From NCBI GenBank assembly GCA_004794655.1, contig SMMW01000001.1:18352501-18416500 (forward strand): 64,000 nucleotides of DNA, given 5' to 3'. Position numbers and translations under genes: made by a program. This document shows, piece by piece, positions 33,366 to 47,225 of the stretch; position 1 is the stretch's first letter, and every line of letters begins with the position of its first letter. The stretch is from Marisa cornuarietis (Eukaryota > Mollusca > Gastropoda > Architaenioglossa > Ampullariidae). The notes under the pieces were generated by a model, which searched no databases, was not told the origin of the DNA, and saw nothing but the letters and a program-made list of their open reading frames with translations.

Positions 33366-35128
33366 GTAAGATACACAGAAAGTATATTCGACTGTTGTCA
33401 GATCAAAGCCTACCAACGCTCTTTCGTGCGTGACTTTTCTGCTGTATTTTTATGTGACACAATTGAAAAAAACGATAAACAATTACCGTTCCTCGAAAAG
33501 TAATAATTTTGCTATTTTCTGTTTTTCATCTCCCTACATACGCCATTTACTTTGTAAATACAAACTTTAGTGCACTATCAATTATAAGACCAAAAAGTGC
33601 TCTGCTTTAATTATTTTATCTATTCCGGATATTAAAAAAAAATCAAACCACGATGAATTTTTTGCAGACAGGGGGGGGGGGATTCTTGCGGGTTTAATTT
33701 CACGCAGTCGTGGGCATGTGTACAGATATCGAGCGAGATTCGAGTGCTAAAAGGTTGGTGGGTGTGCACGTTCTTGTCTTAAAATATTTTATTTAATAGA
33801 CGAACTTAAACTGTATAATTACACAATGTGGATAGAGCAGCAGCAGCGATGTCTAATCTATTGCCACTTTCTGGAAAAGGAATTAATGTTTGCACCAGTT
33901 TTATTCGTATGTCTCGTGTAAATGTAGCAGATTTACAAATATGCGGCACGAGGTCTAAGGAGCTCTTCAGCCAACAAATGCAAAGAAGGTAAAAAGTTAC
34001 ATATTTTGAGAACGATACGAAAGTAAATTTAAAATACATGTATATATATATATATATGAGAGAACAATCAAAAAGAAAAAGCGCTGTATCTATGGTGCGA
34101 GCTAAATGGCATTAGGTAAAGTTTGTTTTGCGAGCTGTCACCGAAGATGAATAAATTCTGTTCTGTGTCCGAACTGAGCGAGACAAAGGTGAGATTCAAA
34201 AGAAAGAGTGTGAAAGGAAGTGTGCTGAAGAAAATCAGCAATAAAGTGTGCTGGAAGCAAAAGTAATGGAAAGTGGACCGATGAAAATAATTTGGATAAA
34301 AAGACGTGTGGTACATGAAAGCATAGTTAAAGTATTCTGGAATTAAATGTTGTGACACAAAATGTGATGAAACAAATATGTGTTTGGCACTTTTGTGTGA
34401 ATGTACAGGTAAAATTGTAAACCTTAAACATGCGCGTGTAACAGGCAGATATCCCAGGTACACGAAAATGCAGCTCAGGTATACCAATATTGACCTGTGA
34501 TGTGAATAAGAAAACAAGATATTAAGGTGTAGATGATTCTTCCCAAACTAAAATCGTGCCAGTCTGGTTTATAATATGAATGTTTTTTTTCAGTTTTCTT
34601 TTTTGGCTATCTTTTTTATGTTTTGCATGCTTTATTGAGCAGCCAGTCCTGGTAGGAGACTGCGAGCGAACCACATCATGAACTACAGATGTGGGAAAGA
34701 AAGGTACATTGACATTGTATGTGACTTTGCTTATGTAAGTGTCTTTCTCTCACGCTCCTTCTCGATCACTTTCTCTCTGAAACTTACTAAATACGAAGAT
34801 ATGTTCATGCACAATCAATAGGAAAATATACTGAGATTGTTTTCAGTTTTAAATCTTTATTGCTTAGACTGAAGCTGATAAAGTAGATATCAACCTAAGA
34901 CATCGTGGATCAAAGTAAAACTTGACAAAAAATCCCGAAGGAAAAGCACGGAAGTTATTGTAAGGTGTGTTTTCATGTTTGTGCTTTCAGACTTATTTAT
35001 TTGAAACTTTAACATTTTTGTCTTCAGCTAAAGAAAGAAATTATTTCCAAATGTGATTGATTTCTTATACCAAAAACGTTTATGATATGTATCGTTCTTT
35101 TCCCCCCAAATGTCGTTGCTGTACCGAA

Positions 35129-35207
<79 letters not shown>

Positions 35208-36184
35208 TGTGTTTTTTAGGCAAAACCACAACCTCTGTGCACGTGTGTCAGTGGATGAGTAAGCATGTAAGTGCTAGCGTGAGAGAAAACATGTCAGTGT
35301 GATACTCAGCACATGCGCTATATGTCAATAAATATTGCATATTATTTTAAAATTCAACGAAAGAATATATCCGAGAGATTTTCACTTCATTAAAACATGA
35401 AGAAGTATTATTTGGCTATCAGTTGTCTTCCTTATGCATCGTCTGGCATTGTAGAGAGCCTGGAGTCTGGTCCAATGCTGGGATTCACGCTGAGTTGCCC
35501 TTGTTACCTCCCCTTGGCGCCTTATTAGAAGTAATAACAATAATAGAAGTGTGACACTAGTGGTACAAATAAGCCTTTTGAATTGTGTGAAAATTTGAAT
35601 ACGAATTTTTAAAAGATGTTTTAAAATCATTTGTTTTTAATTTGAAACAAATATTTTGACAAGCTTTGGTGTTTTTTATTTGTTTGTCGTGATCTTTTTG
35701 ACTTGTTGACTTTATCTCTTTTTTTGACCTGGCTCTTCTTTTGAAATGGTTTCCAAGAAGTGACAATTTTAATGGTTGTGATGATGGTGGGAGTCGTTAA
35801 GTCGGCAGTGATTGTTGTCACAGTAGTCTTTGAGGTAGGGCCGTATGATCATTGTAGGCGATTTTTGTAGGCGATTTTGTTTTCGGTACTGTTATTACAT
35901 CGCGGATCGAGCGTTATCTTTCTTTATCATCATCGTTTTCATTCCCTTAGGGGAACGGTGCTTGAAAACTAAACTACATAACCATCATCTGGTTTATTTA
36001 ATCTCGTTAATTAACGGACCAAACTCCACGTCTCACTCTTTGTTGTCTATCTGCTCAATTTTACTCCACTTTGTTTAATGGAAGCGTATTCAATCCTTCT
36101 GTTCATGCATCTGAATTCTGTAACACATTAGCTTCTCTGCAAAACATCTCAACACCACCCAACTCATCTAAATGAGCAGAGTAC
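33365..36184. other. Intergenic between receptors B and C
   Basis: Contains a G run at 33671-33681, a (GT)n tract with GTGC end at 35132-35212, and a weak GTC/GTG-rich block at 35770-35870. A minus-strand frame at 34068-34517 lacks any recognisable domain and is probably chance. No gene supported. Confidence 0.55.
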
Positions 36185-36475
36185 GGTTCCAAAAGCTTAA
36201 ATCTTTAAATTATTGGGAGCTACTGTCTCCATTAACGGAATCTCCACGTCAAATATCCACGTCAGGATCGTGAAAGCATCTGCAGAAGTGGCCAACTAGA
36301 CAGGTTGTTTAGCAACCATAGTATTATATTTATCAATAAATACAATCTGTGCAAGATCCTTGTAGTACCGATCCTGTTTTACAAATAGTAAAACGTGGAC
36401 CCTGTTTGCCGATATGGAGAGGAGAAGAAGTACCAGAGAGGGCTAAAAATAGACAGTCTGAAATGTCTAAAAATA
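36185..36475 (+). mobile_element. LINE relic, C-terminal domain
   Basis: Shifted plus-strand frames give FKLLGATVSINGISTSNIHV, RIVKASAEVAN and KTWTLFADMERR, the same region as the relic at 26975-27446 (SFKFLGVTVSQDGIF). Heavily decayed. An (ATT)n tract follows at 36566-36604. Confidence 0.65.
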
Positions 36476-36604
36476 GACCTTACGGCGACATATCGCTTTA
36501 ATGGTCTTGAGCGGATATGACCCTAAAATTGTTATTAATTTCCATCACGAAAGCCACACATAGTTCCAATGACGATTATTATTATTATTATTATTATTAT
36601 TATT

Positions 36605-37386
36605 TTACAGATTAAATATGTGTATCAGTAAATTATGCTTCATACAGTGTGGTCTAGTCAAGCTCTCAATAAAGGAAACTTTATGTAAACAAGACCTCAG
36701 CATTTTTTCATAAATACAAAAAAGTAAAAACACACCCTGCTAGACCCACCCTAAGTAAAGTTATTTACAATATCCCGTTTGACATACTACATGGCAATTG
36801 CAACAGAAACCTTTGATTCGTGATTCAAGACAAAACAAAGATGAAAATCTTTAATATTTTTGTGCTGTCATAATACTGTTTGTTGTTCTTGTGGTGTTAT
36901 GATTTTGCATTGTTTTTGTTGGTTTTTGTTCTTAATCTCCTATTATTCCACTCTACATTACACATCTCATTATACATCACATTAACTATTTACCAAAGCT
37001 AACGATGCTATTTGCTAAAAAAAAAAGGTCCCAGTGTATCTAACCGAATAATAATACCTGCTATGTTTATTACTTAATAATATAGATAAAATTTATTCAA
37101 CGTTTCATTTTGCTGGGTGGTCATTTTATTAAAAGCACAACTTTGAATAACACATCTTTTTCAAGCAACGGTATTTGTGTGGGAATGTCACATTTATTAC
37201 AATATGGACTGAGATATATTTCATGATAAGATTAAATGACGCCAGCTAACCTGACATTCTAAAAATAGTTACTTATTGATGGAATCTAAGAACACGCCTC
37301 TCTCTGAAGGTTACTCACCGATTAGAAAGACACTTAACACATCTCGAAAGGTAGATGTAACAAAATACTTTTCTCTGCGCTTGATT
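36605..37386. other. Region 3' of receptor C, nothing recognised
   Basis: AT-rich; no frame or repeat family seen. Confidence 0.5.
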
Positions 37387-39463
37387 TTATTTCGGTACCA
37401 GGCGCTGTCCAGAGAGAAAGGCTTTCATTTCTTGACGAAAACGTGAAGACATCGTGAAGTAGATGAAGAAGGTGACGGACGAGCTCATCATGTATATAAT
37501 CCTGCCCATCGTGTGGGTTGCCAGAAAGAGGCCGCACTGAGCGCCATCTGCACGAAATTCTGTGACAGTAAATCGTGTCAAGGCCAAGGCCACTTTCGGG
37601 GCCGTGCACAAGACATCGATGGAGGACACCACCACTAACATCCTCATCAGCACCTCCTGACCTTTCAGGTATGCGTGTCCACTGTGATGAAAGAAACCAA
37701 AAGCGCACTTTTGAATTTTATAATAATAAAACTAACCTGTCTGTTTGGTACTTAAAGAAAATTTTGATTGTTTTCACAACTCTTAGCTTCGCCTTCCATT
37801 ACTGTCGACATTGTGTACAAATAAATCAAAAAAGAGGGCAAAAGAAGTGATCATTTCCATAAGCCTACTACGCGGAAACATATTAATATAGAGGTCGTAT
37901 CGCTGAATGGCTTCCACGGTACAGCCTTACCTTCTACTGACATCTGTATATCTGAGCATGACACGGATAAGTAAGATTTGTCTAAGCAATGTAATTATCG
38001 CAAAATGTGATATGATCTTCTTTCTAAACGAGCATTTAAATATTTAACCAAAATCTAACTGCGAAGCACATTCCGTGTCCCTACGTGTATCTGAACTTCA
38101 TTGTCTTTAGCTTTTTCCCTATTTTGTCATACATCTGTCATCAAAAGATCTAATAATAATAATAGTGAAGATTTTTATAGCGCATATTCACACTCATAGA
38201 GAGCATGCTCTTAGCGCTTAAAACGAGGAAGAGACGTGGACTAAGTAGACACAGAACAAAGGGGACGAAAGAAAACGACAGTACTGACGAAAAAGAAAAC
38301 AAAAGGCATCAAGTAACAGGAACAGAAAAATATAGTGATTCTGCGAGAAAGATGGGTAAAGTAGCAAGAGGGAAGGGGGCGGGGTTAAGAAGGACGAGCA
38401 TTGTGTGGACTGTGTTAGGAGAAATGTTCAAGGAAGAGGTGCGTTTTCAGTGCAGATTTAAAAGATTCAGTTGTAGGAAGGTGGCGGATATGGAAAGGAA
38501 GAGAGTTCCATTGTTTTGGGGCACAGTAGCCAAAAGTCCTGTAACCATATGTTGTTGTTCTGGTGACAGGAACAGTTAGGATACGGATAATGTGACATCC
38601 CCAAGATTTAACAAAAAATACCTGCACTTACCTGGCTGTGGATTTCCTCCAAGTCATAGCACGGCCAAGCCGAACCACTGTGATGACTGTTGCTATCAGG
38701 ACAACAGTAAAACACAAGAAGGACACGACAGACAAAATGATGTTCTCAACGATACTAAAGATTTTGTGACTAAAAAAAAGTTCGTTATTTGTCATAGCAT
38801 AGTTTCTGTCTCCAGTAATAGGATCTGTTACATATGACACCTTCTCTTTAATAGCGTAGACACTACACAGCCCCTGGATAAGTAAGAATGTCATGGCGAG
38901 AACTTTACCCATCGTCTTTGTACTGATGAGTGTGGCGGCCTTCATGGGAAACATGACACACACGCACCGCTCTACGGCGATGATCATCGTCAGACACCCG
39001 GACAGGTATGCAAAACCATAAATAAAATTCAAAGCACGGGTAAGTAACGTCCATCTCCAGAACGATTCCTCTTTGGGTATCGCTATACCGATGAAGCAAT
39101 ATGAGACTATTACAAACAGAGATGAGATATACATGAGATCAGCGAAGGCGAGACAGAAGAGACACAGGTTCATCCGATCTCGCAGTCCCTGCCGGTAGAA
39201 GATGATTATGTTGAGGATATTAGTGGGTGCTCCGATAAAGAAAAATGAAGGTATAATCCCACATTGCATCGCTCTGTCGATCTTCGTGTAGGTTTCGAGA
39301 TGAAGGATGCGATCAGGATGGCTCCAGCAGCTGTACACTAGTCTGGGCTCTATAACGGACACATTATTTTCGACAAATATTTTTCTGTCAGAGGTATAGA
39401 TGGTCGAGTTAGTCGTGCTGCTTTCATCAAACCACGTATTCAAACTGGAAGACATATTATTAT
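37387..39463 (-). CDS. Chemosensory-type rhodopsin-like GPCR, gene C, altered TM7
   Basis: Coding exons 39455-38632 and 37681-37387 give 372 residues; donor GTAAGT, acceptor CACAG, junction AG|T. A strong acceptor (TGTTTATTTCAG) ends eight bases before the ATG. N-terminus with several NST/NVS sites and Cys43 (YSCWSHP); TM1 GAPTN; TM2 LAFAD; ERC motif; TM6 SSIDVLCTAPKVAL, where the usual Tyr and Asn are Asp and Lys; TM7 SSSVTFFIYF instead of NSSINFFVYI, so two conserved Asn are lost. The frame is open throughout. Either this receptor has diverged in mechanism or it is at an early stage of decay. Its intron carries a LINE fragment that starts about 40 bases from the donor. Confidence 0.87.
38148..38600 (-). 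mobile_element. LINE 3' end in the intron of receptor C
   Basis: The minus strand reads IRILTVPVTRTTTYGYRTFG and APKQWNSLPFHIRHLPTTES then FKSALKTHLF and a stop: the C-terminal signature of an L2/Nimb-like LINE, as at 2210-2285. The 3' end (CTATGAGTGTGAATATGCGC, then TATTATTA tail at 38148-38160) is shared with 5472-5620. The element runs in the same direction as the gene. Confidence 0.85.
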
Positions 39464-42308
39464 CTGAAATAAACAGGAATGTAGGCTGCTATTGTACTTG
39501 CTATTGTCATCAGCAGTCCTCAGTGCAGTTTGTGATATCTAGTGGCGAACATTTATAAAATAACTTTTTTTTCAGAATACCTTACCAGACATCATACTAA
39601 ACTCTGTAATGTCTTATGTTTAGAATAAAAGGCCAAGAGTAAGGAGAAGAAGCTCGATCATCACACAGACCCCTGTCGTCTCTATCGTTAGAGAAATGGT
39701 TGCCACTTATATTCTTTTGAAAGGCAAGAGAGGTTTTTACGTACTTTTAATAAAATAATTCAAGAACATTTCCAAGTATACACTATTGACAACTTGCGTG
39801 TGTGCATTTGAGCATAGGGAATATAGAACGTGGGTAAATATCTGTTCACATCAATAACGAAAAGCAATTGAGAGGTCAAACGTGCAATTAGTGTAATAAC
39901 CGAAAACACAAAATAAGTACTGTTGTATTTACTCAGTTATTAGATTTTGGATTTGTCCCCACTGTCGAGCAACAAGAATGCGAAATTGTATGACAGCTAA
40001 ATGTTTGAGAATTTCTTTGATAAGAGAAGTGAAATCTTCAGGAAATTAAAGTTTTCAAAAATGAGTATTTTGGAATTTTGTTCTCGAGTTTATAAGTACT
40101 TTACATAATTTAAGTGTTTTCTTGTTCTTGCCTCGAAAAATAAGCATATCTCTTCCCACTTCTCTCTCTATTTCTCTCTTATCCGTCTAATGTGCGGGTA
40201 TATGTGCGTTTCTCTCTCTCTCTCTGTTACTTAAGAAGAATATTTGAAAGACTGGAGTAGTAATAACTAGATGGGATGACAAAGGTGTAGCTTTGTTTGA
40301 TATCAGCTTGTCACTTTTAACAATCTAGCTTATTTTGCTATGTACTTTTATGATTCATTTTTAGCGCAAGCCTACACATTGTAATATTTTTAAAAACTAA
40401 GTGTGTTTCATCACAGACGATTTTTTTTTTTCGTCGGATGAAAAATTTTCTAATTTACAGTTCTTTCCAAACAATCTATATTTTTAAACTTAGACGAATA
40501 CCTTTTAAGACAGAGAGCAAATATGTGTGCGCGTGAGTAAGAGAAATATAAAAACGTTTGTATGAAATCTGGCTGAAACTGTTAGAACTGTCTTTTTTAT
40601 TTTGTTTTTGTTTTTGGTTTTTATGGGTTTTTTTTTTGCCAGAATTATAATGTTCTCAGAATATACGCATCACGATACATCGTTTGAAGAGCAAGGACAC
40701 AGCGTAAGATCAAGTTAACCATATGATTCCTTATTCGAGAACAATGGTTAAAAAACAAAATGAGTGTGTCTTATAATTATACCGTCAGTATTATAACAAA
40801 TACAGTCTTCTGAATATGATCGGGGAAATGTGTTCATACTTTCCTTGGCGAGACTTTGACTTTGTATCATCGAGACTAACTGCGGTCACAGAGTAAATCA
40901 AAGTTTAAAAAATACATGTCAATTTGCTAAAGCTCAATTATAAAATCGTTTATGATTTTTACACGAGACCATAATGTTCTATTTTCTTTTCTTCACATTT
41001 TGCATTCAGCTTGGCTTATGTTTTTTTTTAAATGCCGAGTCTCTGCAACTTTCTTTAGCTGTAAATGTATTTTAAACTCGTATTTATATTCGGTAGGTAT
41101 ATCAACCTTCTCTGTATTTCATCTTCATGAACTGTTTACTTATTTCTATTTAGACTATTACATGTGTAGTGACATAATTAAACTGCCTTAGGACACAGTT
41201 TGATAGTTCTCAGCTCCTCCTGAGCCCAGACAGCTAAAGTACATATTATTAATTCAGGTGTCTCTTAATCACAATCACTAGAATCTATCCACCATTTCTG
41301 TGTTTCTCCTCAGCTGTCGTTCGTAAACATCTCTGTAGTGGAAGACATTGGACTTAAGCAAAGAACTTTCTAATGTTCATTAAGACGCCGTGCTGCTTGG
41401 CAATGGTTCAAATCAGGCAACTTCTGTCAGAAAGTAGACCTGTAGTCTTGCGCAGTCGAAACATCACGTGGCACCACATGGTTTGTTCTTTGATGTTTAT
41501 CAATAATTTCTCTTCCCCTTCACAGCTTTTATGTGAGATTAGTCAGAATCTACAATAATTTTTTGATTTAAAAAAAATCCAAACTGATGCGAAACGAACA
41601 TAAATTGATGAGAAACTAGTTTTAATTTAAAAAAAAACATGAAATTCGAGATGTTTTAGGTAAAATAAGTCCGTGGCACTGGACCTGCAGCTTGGATTGG
41701 AAATGGTTTCTCACGGCATCAAAATGCCTTGTAAGTTGCGAGTTTGTAATTTATCAATAGCTTTTCAGGGCCCAGTCCATGTGGTTGTCATCTTATGGGC
41801 CCTCCAGGCAGAAAGTAACATATTTTTTGTGGTTCTTCTTATCACCAGGCCTGGTAGGAGGCACTGCGTACATTCCACAACATACTGATTGACATGTATG
41901 CAGTTGTTTTCTATCTGGCCTTTGGTACTCATTCTCTTTTTTCTAAATTCTAACCTAAGTCTATGCACCAAACAATTTCATAATTCATTACTTCTTTAAT
42001 TTCCGTTGACATAGAAAGCTAATATAAACTGTAAATATAATGCCTGTAAATATAATGAGGTTATAGTAAGATGCCTTTTCCTGTATGTTATTTCAGCCTC
42101 TCACTGTGGAAACATTAATGTTTTCGTCTTTCACAAGAGAAACTAACTCCTGCCAAATATCGTGCGTTATCCCGAAAAAAATGGCGTTTATTTTCACCAC
42201 AGATTTTTATTTATTATCTTTTATTTTATTAAAAGTCTTTTGCTGTACCCATGAAATACATGATATACCTGAAGGAATCAAACTGTACGAACATCACAGG
42301 TAACATGT
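39464..42308. other. Upstream of receptor C, no gene recognised
   Basis: AT-rich 2.8 kb with T runs near 40430 and 40625 and a short (TC)n at 40210. Must hold the promoter and leader exon of gene C, not placed. Confidence 0.5.
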
Positions 42309-42536
42309 AAAGGTAAAGGTAAAAAGTCATCCCATAACCTTCTCAGGTCGTTGGGGAGTGAGGTGTTAGAGACCTCACTTTTCTCGGGGCCATATCCCCA
42401 ACCCTCTATGTTTTCAGGTACCCATTCCCGTCAGCTGGGTCGACTGGGGGAAGTATGCTGCGCTTATCGGGAATTGAATCAGCGCGCTTTTGGTTCGGAC
42501 GCCAGCGGTCTAACCACTCGGCCATGCGCTTCCCTA
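42309..42536 (-). mobile_element. tRNA-derived SINE, family 2, full-length with TSD
   Basis: On the minus strand it begins GGGAAGCGCATGGCCGAGTG with box A in GGCCGAGTGGTTAGACCGC (tRNA-Leu/Ser-like) and box B in GATTCAATTCCCGA. The body ends TTTACCTTTACCTTTA. It is flanked by the direct repeat GTAACATGT (42300-42308 and 42537-42545), a clear target duplication. A real tRNA gene is excluded by the body, tail and TSD. Confidence 0.88.
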
Positions 42537-43801
42537 GTAACATGTGTTGAAAGAGCAAACTAGCGAGTAGGGCGAGGAAAGACAGCTTGATCTGAAAGTA
42601 CAACATCTAAGTAACAAATAACAACAAATGGTGTTCGTTGAAAATGTGAATGAGAGCAGAGAAAAACAAAACCAACGTATGAGAGAGCGAGAGAGAGAGA
42701 GAGAGAGTGTGTGTGTGTGTGTGTGAGCACGCGCTTTGTTTTATTCTAAAAAAAGAAAGTGTGTGCTCCATGCAGTGTTTAACCATGTTTGTGTACGTGC
42801 AGGAAATCGCACGTGTTATTACTCCGTTATTTATTTTAATTTAACCTTTGCAATAACAAAAGCATTGACGAAACAACCCCATGTATCTACGTACAAAACA
42901 CAGGAAACGAAGGGAAGTGTTTAAAGATATTTTATGCACTTCAACCACGTCCTGTCAGCGCTAAATCTCTGTGTGCACATGCGCATAAAGATAGGCTTTA
43001 AAATGTTATGAAAAATGCTTGTCCAACTTTACCAGAATTTGCTTCCACTATTTCTGTGACCCCCTGAATTGCAACCATTAAGTATTATTTGAAAGATGCT
43101 CCGAAGTAGTGAAATTTGTAATCGTGGACGTCGCTGATGGGGGTCGTGGCATTGGTCGATACTGTAGGAGAGGTTATCGTACTCGTCTTCGAAATCGTGG
43201 TAGTAGGTTTTTTCATAGTCATTGTAGACGCTACGTAATGGCCATTAAGGCAACGGCCGTTTTTCTCTGATTTGCTATGTCCTCGCATTTTGCTTTTTTT
43301 TTTTTGTTTGTTTTTGTGTTTTGGACCTCACCGCCTTGGTTGTCTTTTTTGTTGTAGTCGCAGTAATAGACGTTGTCATCAGTATGATCATTGTTGTCGT
43401 GACAATAATTGTCATCAATGAAAAAAATCCTTTTTATCCATAGTCAATTTGTTTCCTTCACAACTACTGACTTTAACAGTTTGCGTGGCTAGAATCACAT
43501 GGCTTACCTAAAGAACAAAGACTAACTTATTGGGGATGACACCTCACGCAAAGATATGAGGACTGTGTCTGCCCTCGTCTTTTGGCTCGGCTTCGTGCAG
43601 CTGGAGCTTTCAAAACTCTCCTTGTTTAGGTCAGACCTGCTTCTACAGTCAGTGAACTGGTACTTGCATGAAAATTCCAGATGGACGGAATGTCAGTGAC
43701 TCGAACGGTTCCTAGATAACGAGCTCTGAAAGTTCTTGTAGGATGCATGGTAGTAGTCGCTCCTGAGCTCACCTCAAAGCAAGGAACTCCGGTGTTCAGT
43801 A
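42537..43801. other. Intergenic with purine repeat and GTC-like block
   Basis: (GA)n then (GT)n near 42680-42725, and a degenerate GTN trinucleotide block at 43110-43420 similar to those at 30.05, 35.8 and 48.8 kb. No gene. Confidence 0.5.
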
Positions 43802-44679
<878 letters not shown>

Positions 44680-44744
44680 GATTGGTGTTTTACGCCGAGC
44701 CAGCAGCTAAGTTTTTATCATGGCAAGGCAGCCAGCTCTGTAAA
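44680..44744 (-). mobile_element. SINE family 1, 3' fragment
   Basis: GATTGGTGTTTTACGCCGAG and GGCAAGGCAGCCAGCTCTGT match the 3' part of the SINE at 55531-55729 in the same orientation; the tRNA-like head is missing. Confidence 0.75.
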
Positions 44745-45560
44745 TCTTCAGTCGTGAATCACAGTCTTGACTGATTAAAGTCAAAGTTATAACTCTCTCT
44801 CTGTGGTCTCACACCATTAAGCTTCATTACAGATAATTTGTATTATCTGTAATACACTTCTCACTTAGGCTAATGTATTTAATTTCAAATACTCTTAAAT
44901 TCGCCATTACATTCCCACCATTTCAAATTACATTACATATTATTTGTACCACACTTCTCCTTTACCGTGACAAAATGTTATTTGATATTCACATCGTACA
45001 TAAAGTAGCGTAGTCTTGTGAAAAAATGATATTCAATTAATAATGTTCATTTATTATCAAGAAATTGTATTAGTGGTTTATTTTACAGATCATTTTATAA
45101 ACTTATTACCAGATCATCGGTTAGACTTTCTCACAAAGAAGGAGAGAATAAACTGATATTTTAATCTCACGGAATCCTTACACTGTAGATGTGGTAAAGA
45201 ATAAGTATAAAGGACTACTGGGAAGAAAAATTGTTTTTCTAACACTTAAACTGATGTTTGGAGGCAAACATTTAAAAGAGGGTATTCTCCAAAATTTTGG
45301 AAGTGGTATTTTGCGCTGTGCTTTACTAATCCATTAGATAAAAGACTGCACCCTAACAGTCGTTTTAAATCGTCATCTAACGATAGAAAATTCTCATGAC
45401 CATTAAAATTGTTACCTAGTGGTCCAAATATTAATGTTACACTTGTGTGGGTACAGAGAGTGGATAAAGACGTGTAAGAAAAATGAAGAAGCCCTCAGTG
45501 CATACATTGCTAAAGAGAAAAGGTGATAATTAAGTTTTGACGCCTCTGAAAGGTAATTCT
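44745..45560. other. Region 3' of receptor D, nothing recognised
   Basis: AT-rich, no gene or repeat supported. Confidence 0.5.
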
Positions 45561-47225
45561 TTACTGCGTCCAGCTCTCCCAATTTTCAGATTTGCTCGAC
45601 TTGACCTTAGAGGCAATACGTTGCCCCGTGAACAAAGTCTTCATCTCCTGACGAAAATACGAAGACATTGTGCTGTAGACAAAGAAGTTGATGGACGAGT
45701 TGAACATACAGAAAATCAAACCCATGGTGTGACTAGTAAGAAAAAAGCTGCACTGAGCGCCATCTATGCGGAACTCTGAGACGGTAAATCGTGTCAAGGC
45801 CAGGGCAACATTTGGCGCCGTGCATAGGACGTAGATGGAGGTAAGTACCACCAACATCCTCATCAACACTGCCTGACCCTTCAGGTATGAACTGGCTCTG
45901 TAATTTAAATTTTTTTTAAATGGACGCATCTTTAATGGGGAAAAGTTTCATAAGATTTTCATAAGAATCTGTCCCCCTCGAAAGTAAATTCAAAACTCAA
46001 AAAATACCCCCCCAACTCACAAAATCATTCAAGGCCTATTTGGCGTCTGTATTTATTCATCTACTGTGTTAAAAATTGAAAAGCTACTTAAACTGATATA
46101 ATCAGTATCTTCTCTGTAATGAAACTTTGCGATGTAGTATTTTCATCATTCTTTTGGCTCCTTTTCAACATTAGAAGGTGGAACACAATGAAAGGTGACA
46201 ATTCAATGAAGACATTTTGTTATTAAACGGCTTTTCTTTGACCAGCTACAGAAGTCTGGTATCACAACTTAAATATTATAAATAGAGATTTTGTGTTATT
46301 TGCTCTTATATTAATTAATAACTGCTTGACTGCGGTTAGCACTTAAAACTTGAAAATACCTCTGACTTTTACCCTTCAAAGCTCTCCGTGTACCTACCTG
46401 GCAGTGGACTTCCTCCAAGACACAGCATGGTGTAGCTGAACCACTGTGATGATTGTTGAGATAAGGACGACCGTGAAACACATAAAAGACACGGCTGAAA
46501 GCACGATGTTCTCGATAATTCTAAAAATGCTGTGACTAAGAAAAAGCTGGGTGTTTGTCATAACAAAAATCCTTACTCCCGTTGAGGGATCTGTTACATA
46601 TGATACCTGCTCTTTGATAGCGTACACAATACAGAGACCGTGAATAAGCAAGAAATTAAAAACAAGAACTTTGGCCATGGTCTTGGTGCTGATGAGTGTC
46701 GCGGCCTTCATGGGGAACATGACACACACACATCTCTCTACGGCGATTATCATCGTCAGACACCCGGACAAATAAAAGGAACCATAAATAAAATTTAAAG
46801 CACGAGTTAGCAAAGTCCATCTCCAAAACAACTCCTCGCTGGGAATAACCATTCCGATAAACCAATAAAAGACGGTTATGAACACAGCTGTGACGTAGGT
46901 GAGGTCAACAAAGGCGAGACAGAAGAGGCAGAGGTTCATCCGATCTCGAAGTCCCTGGCGGTAAAACATGATCATGTTGAGGATATTTGTAGGCGCTCCG
47001 ATCAAGAAAAAAGACGGTATAAGTCCCCATTGTATCGTTCTGTCAATCTTCGTAAACGTTTCAAAACTGAGAATGCTATCAGGATGATTCAGACAGCTCA
47101 ACTCTATCCCAGGATCGTCACTTGACAAATTATGTTCTGCACTCTCGTTTCCATTGGAGATGTAAGTAGAACTACTTTCATTAAACCCTATGTTAAATGG
47201 AGAAGACATAAATTTATCCAATAAA
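45561..47225 (-). CDS. Chemosensory-type rhodopsin-like GPCR, gene D
   Basis: Coding exons 47209-46398 and 45897-45561 give 382 residues; donor GTAGGT, acceptor TTACAG, junction AG|A (Arg, where A, B, C, E and F have Ser). The frame is open for 38 more codons upstream, but MSSPFNIGF matches the paralogue starts and an acceptor-like CCTTCCAG ends 16 bases before it. Cys39 in LSCLNHP; TIQW instead of TIQC before TM1; GAPTN; LAFVD; ERC; TM6 TSIYVLCTAPNVAL; ECL3 GAQC; TM7 NSSINFFVYSTMSSYFR. The intron is the shortest of the array (about 500 bases). The conserved DNA core around ERC is more diverged here than in A, B, C, E and F. Confidence 0.9.

Noticed and set aside
34068..34517. A 149-residue minus-strand frame rich in Phe, Ser and Leu
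   Set aside because: AT-rich sequence, no domain, no paralogue, no splice signals; likely chance.
42460..42536. tRNA-Leu/Ser gene on the minus strand
   Set aside because: It is the head of SINE family 2 with TSD and TTTACC tail.
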